Of a stretch of 64,000 nt of DNA, positions 59,556 to 64,000 are shown in pieces (position 1 is the first letter of the stretch; the number at the start of each line of letters is the position of its first letter). A program made the position numbers and the translations under genes. The notes beneath the pieces were generated by a model. It searched no databases. It was not told where the DNA came from and saw only the letters and a program-made list of their open reading frames with translations. Where the stretch lies: assembly GCF_001510715.1 (NCBI RefSeq), contig NZ_LMTJ01000005.1, positions 734,138 through 798,137 on the forward strand, read 5' to 3'. This DNA comes from Bacillus sp. FJAT-29814 (GTDB lineage Bacteria > Bacillota > Bacilli > Bacillales > Cytobacillaceae).

Positions 59556-62500
59556 ATGGAGCCTTACAGTAGGGAAGAGAAAAGAAGAATTTTTCGAAAT
59601 GAGTTATTTAGCCTGAAAGAAGAAGGGTATTTATCGGATGCTATTGTTGAAACTGTTGCGAAAGCCCATCACCAATACCATACTGATTTGTTAGCTTTGG
59701 AAGAGGCGCCAGAAACAGTCAGCATTAAGGCTCAACCATCTAAAACAATTAAAACAACGAAGCCTGTGAAACCTCCCAAAGTGAAGAAAACGCTAAGCCC
59801 CGAGGAGATTCGCGAACGGAATATTACTTGGTCATTAAATATTGGGGTAATCTTTTTATTAATTGGGGGATTATTTGTTGCAACCAGTACATGGGAATCA
59901 ATGACAAGCTTAATGAAAAGCGGTTCGATTGCCGTAGTGTCCCTGTTATTTTATGGAATTGCTTACATAGCACAAAGAATATTAAAAATTGAAAAAACCA
60001 CATTTGCCTTTATTGTTCTGGGAAGTCTGTTTTTGCCGATTTTTATCTTATCTCTTGGCTGGTTTGGATTATTAGGACCGTATTTATCTATATTCGGAGA
60101 GGGCAAATATGTGCTGGGAATGTTAGGAAGCATTCTTCCTATCGGGGTCTATCTGATTTTTGCCAAAAAGCTGTCAGCACGGCTATTTGTTTGGTTCTCC
60201 TATGTATCCCTTTCAGCAGGGGCGGCATTTATGTTAGCCAGCTTGAATTTAAAAACCGATTATTTTTATTTGGGAATGATGGCGTTTACTGCCCTATTGA
60301 TTTATTGTTACCATTTCTTAAAGGGCAATTCTTCCTATCAACTGTTTACGAAGGAATTTATTCCTTTTGTTCAAGTTAATCTTGTTCTAGTATCATTATT
60401 CATGCTGTTCTTTTATGATAACGAGGTAATCTATGGCTTTAACCTTATTTTGACAGCGATTGTTTATCTTTCAATGATGTATGTAAGTGGAAGGAAAGAA
60501 TATCACTTTGTATTTACCGCGTTGATCGTTTATGCAGCTTACCAGTTAATTGAAAACAGCTTCTTGGATTATTTTAGTGAGGCCGTTTATGCCCTAGTAG
60601 GGTTCGGGCTTGTTTTTGTTCCGAGATTATTAGGTGATCAATTTCAGTTAACCAAGGTATTCCAATATACAAGTGCCATCATTTCCGGCTTTGCATTTAT
60701 TTACATCACGGTTGAAGGAATTCTGCTTCGAGCCGGTGACCCATCGATTGTATTAATGCTGGCATATTTCATTATTGGAGCAAACTTTGTCTATTTGTCA
60801 CTTAACAGTGCGATGCCGTTGTTTCCGTATTTAAGTGCTGTTTTTGTGGCCTCGGGGATATTAGAAGCCGTGGCACTTATCGTAAAGCCGATTGAGGGCA
60901 TCGATTTCTCGCTGATCCTGTTTATGACTGGTTTTTCCCATTTTCTTGTTTTCGGAATGGTCCTCAGGGTTAAATTGCTTGCCATTATTAGAACAAGCTC
61001 AAAGGATATAGGGCTTGCTGCGATGGTTTTTGGGCTTTTGTACGCACTTATTTTCTTCCAATGGTGGGAACTGGGTTTCATGCTCCTGCTTTCGGTTTTG
61101 ATTGCTTACTTATTGATAAAGAAAGAATCTAGGTTATTTTTCAAAGAAGCGGCTCTTTGGATATTGCCAGGGTCGCTCGGTTTCTCGCTGATCTTTTTTG
61201 GCGAACAACTCAGGGCATCGAATAGCGTATACGCAACGGAATTTGGCAATGCTGCAAACTTTGCTGCCGGGGCACTGCTTGTACTTATGTCCAGTTTCAT
61301 TTGGAGTAAGGTTCGTGAACGGGAACTAAGCCAAACTTCGTTATATGTTTCGGCCATTTTGTATGCAATTGCCAACGCATATGGAATAATTGGGCCGGTG
61401 AATCTGCAATGGTTCCAACCGCTGATTTTCCTAATCGGAATCGGGGTGTATTATTATCTTTATAAAAAAATCGGTACGAAGTTGGTCCCGTTTTTCGTCA
61501 GCAGTGAAGCGGTCTTGTTTTATTTCTCTGTTATTCAGGCCATCTTACTGCAATGGGAATTCACTAGAACCGTACAATCGCTAATTGCGTCTACTTGTGT
61601 GGTGCTCCTGTTGTTGATCGCTTACCTTTGTCGGAAAAAAGATGCGAATCTATCATTTGCTTTTGCCTGGACAGGACACAGTCTTTATCCATTGGCGCTG
61701 TTATTTACCTTGTTTTTCTATCATTCAGAAGCTGTTTATAGCTTTTTAATTGCTTTACTAGTTTACGCAGCGAGTACGATAGTAGCTAAAGGGGAATGGC
61801 AAATTAAAGTGTTCCTGTACGGAAGCTTCACAGCGATATTCTTTGTGGTTTCGACTGGCTTGGAGCATTTCTTTGGCCATTTTGATGGCCAATATGAGTT
61901 TCCTATTACAACGGGGATCATTTTGTTATTTACCATACTTATAAATGATGAGTTCAAGAAGCGAACAATGTATTATTTGGTGCCATTTTCAATCCTTGGG
62001 ATCACTAGTATGTTGTATTCGTACCCGTTTGAGTTGGTCCCATATCTTGTTACAATCACCTATGTTCTCCTGACTGTATTTTATCTGCATAAAATTAACT
62101 GGGATGTATTGGGGATCATACCGCTGTTTTTACTGTTTGTGGCAACGGGCGAATATTTATTCTTGACTCAAATGGCGCCAAATTCTAAAATGCTTCTCGC
62201 CGGATGTATAGGTGTATCATTGGTGGTAATAGGTCAATTCGTTTATAAAAGATTAGTTGAAACGGGATCAAAACTTACAGCGATAAAATTTGACGGTTAT
62301 ACTTTTATATCCTTCCTGTTTTTCATACTAATGTACATTTTTGTGACTGAAGCCCTGTGGACTCAGCCGATACCTGGATTATTGATTGCCGGTACTCTTT
62401 TTATGCAAAGAAAAAGAGTTCCCGAAAATTTCGCGGTGCTGCCAGTCATCCTGGGCGGTGTTTATTTGCTACAACCGTACTATGCTGTGATTAACGGGCT

Positions 62501-62975
62501 TACGATCCATCCACTTTGGGACAGGGAAGTCCGGGTATTGCCGTTTATCATCATAATCATTTTTATCCGGAGAATGTTAAAAGGGCGATATTCACAGATT
62601 ACGAAGTTAATCCAGTGGGCTGTATTAATCATCGTTTCGCTTTTGTTAATTCAAGATGGGTTAGCCAGCAATACGATTTATGATGCCATTATTGTCGGAT
62701 CATTATCACTGCTGTCGATGATTGCCGGTATGTCCCTCCAAGTAAAGTCATACTTTTTTACCGGTGCGGGTGTTTTGCTGCTTAATGTATTCCTGCAAAC
62801 AAGACCCTATTGGGGAAATATGCCATGGTGGGCCTATCTATTAATTGCCGGGTTTATTCTGATCACCGCTGCTAGTTTAAATGAATGGAATAAACAAAAG
62901 ACCTTAAAAGGCGAAACAACCTTTATCACGTTCTTGCGAGAAAAAATTGTAGAAAGGGTAAAGCAATGGGAGTAA
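59556..62975 (+). CDS. Very large polytopic membrane protein of unknown function
   Basis: Protein of 1139 residues. A soluble N-terminus (about 1-88) has a helix (SREEKRRIFRNELFSLKEEG), a second helix and a Lys/Pro-rich linker ending LSPEEIRERNITW. The remaining 1050 residues are almost entirely hydrophobic, with roughly 30 predicted transmembrane helices and only short loops. There is no recognisable enzymatic motif. The layout resembles DUF2157/SCO7450-like giant membrane proteins of Firmicutes; this is a weak memory-based link. Ribosome site AGGGGCG. Single gene between ltaS and the antiporter. Confidence 0.7.
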   Translation: MEPYSREEKRRIFRNELFSLKEEGYLSDAIVETVAKAHHQYHTDLLALEEAPETVSIKAQPSKTIKTTKPVKPPKVKKTLSPEEIRERNITWSLNIGVIFLLIGGLFVATSTWESMTSLMKSGSIAVVSLLFYGIAYIAQRILKIEKTTFAFIVLGSLFLPIFILSLGWFGLLGPYLSIFGEGKYVLGMLGSILPIGVYLIFAKKLSARLFVWFSYVSLSAGAAFMLASLNLKTDYFYLGMMAFTALLIYCYHFLKGNSSYQLFTKEFIPFVQVNLVLVSLFMLFFYDNEVIYGFNLILTAIVYLSMMYVSGRKEYHFVFTALIVYAAYQLIENSFLDYFSEAVYALVGFGLVFVPRLLGDQFQLTKVFQYTSAIISGFAFIYITVEGILLRAGDPSIVLMLAYFIIGANFVYLSLNSAMPLFPYLSAVFVASGILEAVALIVKPIEGIDFSLILFMTGFSHFLVFGMVLRVKLLAIIRTSSKDIGLAAMVFGLLYALIFFQWWELGFMLLLSVLIAYLLIKKESRLFFKEAALWILPGSLGFSLIFFGEQLRASNSVYATEFGNAANFAAGALLVLMSSFIWSKVRERELSQTSLYVSAILYAIANAYGIIGPVNLQWFQPLIFLIGIGVYYYLYKKIGTKLVPFFVSSEAVLFYFSVIQAILLQWEFTRTVQSLIASTCVVLLLLIAYLCRKKDANLSFAFAWTGHSLYPLALLFTLFFYHSEAVYSFLIALLVYAASTIVAKGEWQIKVFLYGSFTAIFFVVSTGLEHFFGHFDGQYEFPITTGIILLFTILINDEFKKRTMYYLVPFSILGITSMLYSYPFELVPYLVTITYVLLTVFYLHKINWDVLGIIPLFLLFVATGEYLFLTQMAPNSKMLLAGCIGVSLVVIGQFVYKRLVETGSKLTAIKFDGYTFISFLFFILMYIFVTEALWTQPIPGLLIAGTLFMQRKRVPENFAVLPVILGGVYLLQPYYAVINGLTIHPLWDREVRVLPFIIIIIFIRRMLKGRYSQITKLIQWAVLIIVSLLLIQDGLASNTIYDAIIVGSLSLLSMIAGMSLQVKSYFFTGAGVLLLNVFLQTRPYWGNMPWWAYLLIAGFILITAASLNEWNKQKTLKGETTFITFLREKIVERVKQWE

Positions 62976-62999
62976 AGGTTAAGGTGACTTTGATCGAAG

Positions 63000-63121
63000 C
63001 GGAAGATTTAACCATTGAGAGACAGTGTTAAGTATGTTATTATGATAATAACTTAATAGAAACGGTTATGGAGGAGTCTGTCACCAAGGGAGTCGTATGC
63101 CCTTTGTGACAGATTTTTTTG
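63000..63121 (+). promoter_or_regulatory. Possible leader RNA upstream of the antiporter gene
   Basis: The 213-bp gap contains a hairpin TTATTA-TGA-TAATAA and then a 14-bp stem with one mismatch (63077-63090 with 63100-63113) followed by eight Ts: a strong intrinsic terminator. It lies 68 bp before the antiporter start and 100 bp after the preceding stop. It may simply end the large membrane-protein transcript, or be a transcription attenuator of an ion-responsive leader. Confidence 0.5.
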
Positions 63122-63188
63122 TTTCCGGGTTAAAAGTCTGTCTTTTAAAAAAGCAGGCTTTTTTATTTTCAGAAAGAAAGGTGATTGG

Positions 63189-64000
63189 ATGGAATTGTTA
63201 TTTCAACTGGCGGTTATTTTAATTGCTTCAAAGGTAGCTGGGGATATCAGTGTCAGACTGGGTCAGCCTTCGGTACTGGGGAAGCTCTTGGTTGGGATTT
63301 TACTCGGTCCTGCTGTTTTGGGATTGGTTCATGAAACAACAACTTTAGAGCAGTTAAGCCAAATTGGGGTCATTTTGTTAATGTTTATTGCCGGAATGGA
63401 GACAGATCTTGATGAATTCCGACGGTCTGGAAAAGCGGCCACCTTTGTTGGTCTTAACGGAATTATCGTTCCGTTATTAGTTGGTTATCTTGCTGGAATT
63501 GTCATGAACATGAGTACGTTTGAAGCTGTGTTTTTAGGGTTGCTCCTCTCAGCTACTAGTGTCAGCATCTCGGTTCAAGCCTTAAAAGAATTAAACAAAA
63601 TGCAATCAAAAGAGGGTGCCACCATTCTTGGGGCCGCTGTTATTGATGATGTGGTCGTCATCATAGCACTTGCATTTTTAATGAGCATGGCTGGCGACGA
63701 CGTCAATTTAACCATGGTTATTGTTAAAAAGGTGCTATTCTTTGCCGGAGCGATTTTAGCCGCTTGGAAGCTCGTTCCCTGGGTGTTAAAAAAGTTTGCT
63801 CCGTTAAAGGTGACGGAAACAGTTATTACTGCCGCCTTAATCATTTGTTTCCTTTATGCGTATTTGGCGGAGGTGACAGGTGTTGCCGCAATCATTGGTG
63901 CATATATTGCTGGTGTCGCGATTAGTATGACTGATTTTAAAAGAGAGGTTCTTGAAAAAGTGGAAACCATCGGTTATTCGATATTTGTCCCTGTTTTCTT
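63189..64000 (+). CDS. Cation:proton antiporter (CPA2 family), partial
   Basis: N-terminal 270 residues of a CPA2-type Na+ or K+/H+ antiporter, cut by the window end. Eight to nine helices are visible. Family landmarks are the LGQPSVLGKLLVGILLGP stretch, LLMFIAGMETDLDEF, the crossover helix with ATSVSISVQ, and GAAVIDDVVVIIAL containing the two ion-binding Asp residues, as in GerN/NapA-type carriers. Ribosome site AAAGGTG. Whether it exchanges Na+ or K+, or has a C-terminal RCK domain, depends on sequence beyond the window. Confidence 0.85.
   Translation, partial: MELLFQLAVILIASKVAGDISVRLGQPSVLGKLLVGILLGPAVLGLVHETTTLEQLSQIGVILLMFIAGMETDLDEFRRSGKAATFVGLNGIIVPLLVGYLAGIVMNMSTFEAVFLGLLLSATSVSISVQALKELNKMQSKEGATILGAAVIDDVVVIIALAFLMSMAGDDVNLTMVIVKKVLFFAGAILAAWKLVPWVLKKFAPLKVTETVITAALIICFLYAYLAEVTGVAAIIGAYIAGVAISMTDFKREVLEKVETIGYSIFVPVF

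Overview
The window comes from a low-GC, endospore-forming Bacillaceae chromosome (Bacillus/Neobacillus/Mesobacillus type). Evidence: spore genes (SspH, Sda-like, YhcN/YlaJ lipoprotein, GerP-like proteins, Ku/LigD), strong AGGAGG ribosome sites with ATG/GTG/TTG starts, tRNAs with encoded CCA, and many Bacillus-only small families (YkuS, YhfH, YdjO). It is ordinary chromosomal DNA; I see no prophage, transposase or CRISPR. Family names rest on motif recognition, not database searches.

Layout. 0-7 kb: deoD, ctpA, a secreted orphan protein, a YtkA-like lipoprotein, and a sporulation-type cluster of two GerPA/PF-like proteins, an Hsp20-like protein and a GerPC-like protein. 7-14.8 kb: a GNAT enzyme behind a long structured leader, amidohydrolase, dapF, and divergent ligD/ku for end joining. 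14.9-18.7 kb: an FNR-boxed torD-dmsA-dmsB operon for a DMSO-reductase-family enzyme, then tRNA-Ser and tRNA-Gly. 20.4-27.5 kb: a complete trpEGDCFBA operon behind two tandem tryptophan T-boxes. 27.6-30.9 kb: mnmH, sda-like gene, YhcN/YlaJ lipoprotein, and yidC2 preceded by a MifM-like arrest-peptide gene. 31.0-32.1 kb: a gene-free region with an eleven-unit, exactly 52-bp hairpin array between inverted 134-bp repeats. 32.2-37 kb: CcdA-like protein, pflA, pflB, cupredoxin. 37-43.3 kb: mprF, a DD-carboxypeptidase, modB, and a second GerPA-like/Hsp20/GerPC-like set. 43.3-47.7 kb: ABC-F protein, SCO1 and many tiny genes. 47.9-55.4 kb: a PAS histidine kinase, a selenocysteine formate dehydrogenase read through an in-frame TGA, narK, and a NarK-like transporter fused to a PAS domain. 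55.6-64 kb: ktrC, sspH, ltaS, a very large membrane protein, and a cation:proton antiporter cut by the window end.

How the genes fit together. Several loci suit oxygen-limited life: pyruvate formate-lyase makes formate, the Sec-containing formate dehydrogenase can oxidise it, NarK moves nitrate/nitrite, and the DmsAB-type enzyme could reduce an S- or N-oxide or another oxyanion. Two of these promoters carry TGTGA-N6-(T/G)CACA FNR boxes centred 41.5 bp before the inferred start. Both oxidoreductases need molybdenum (or tungsten) cofactor and modB is present. The Sec codon together with mnmH implies that the genome encodes SelD and Sec insertion machinery outside this window.

The observations I rate highest are the Sec formate dehydrogenase, the MFS-PAS fusion, the MifM-YidC2 arrest switch with its Shine-Dalgarno-masking hairpin, the two paralogous GerP-like/Hsp20 clusters, the 52-bp hairpin array, and the T-arm-like leader RNA in front of the GNAT gene.
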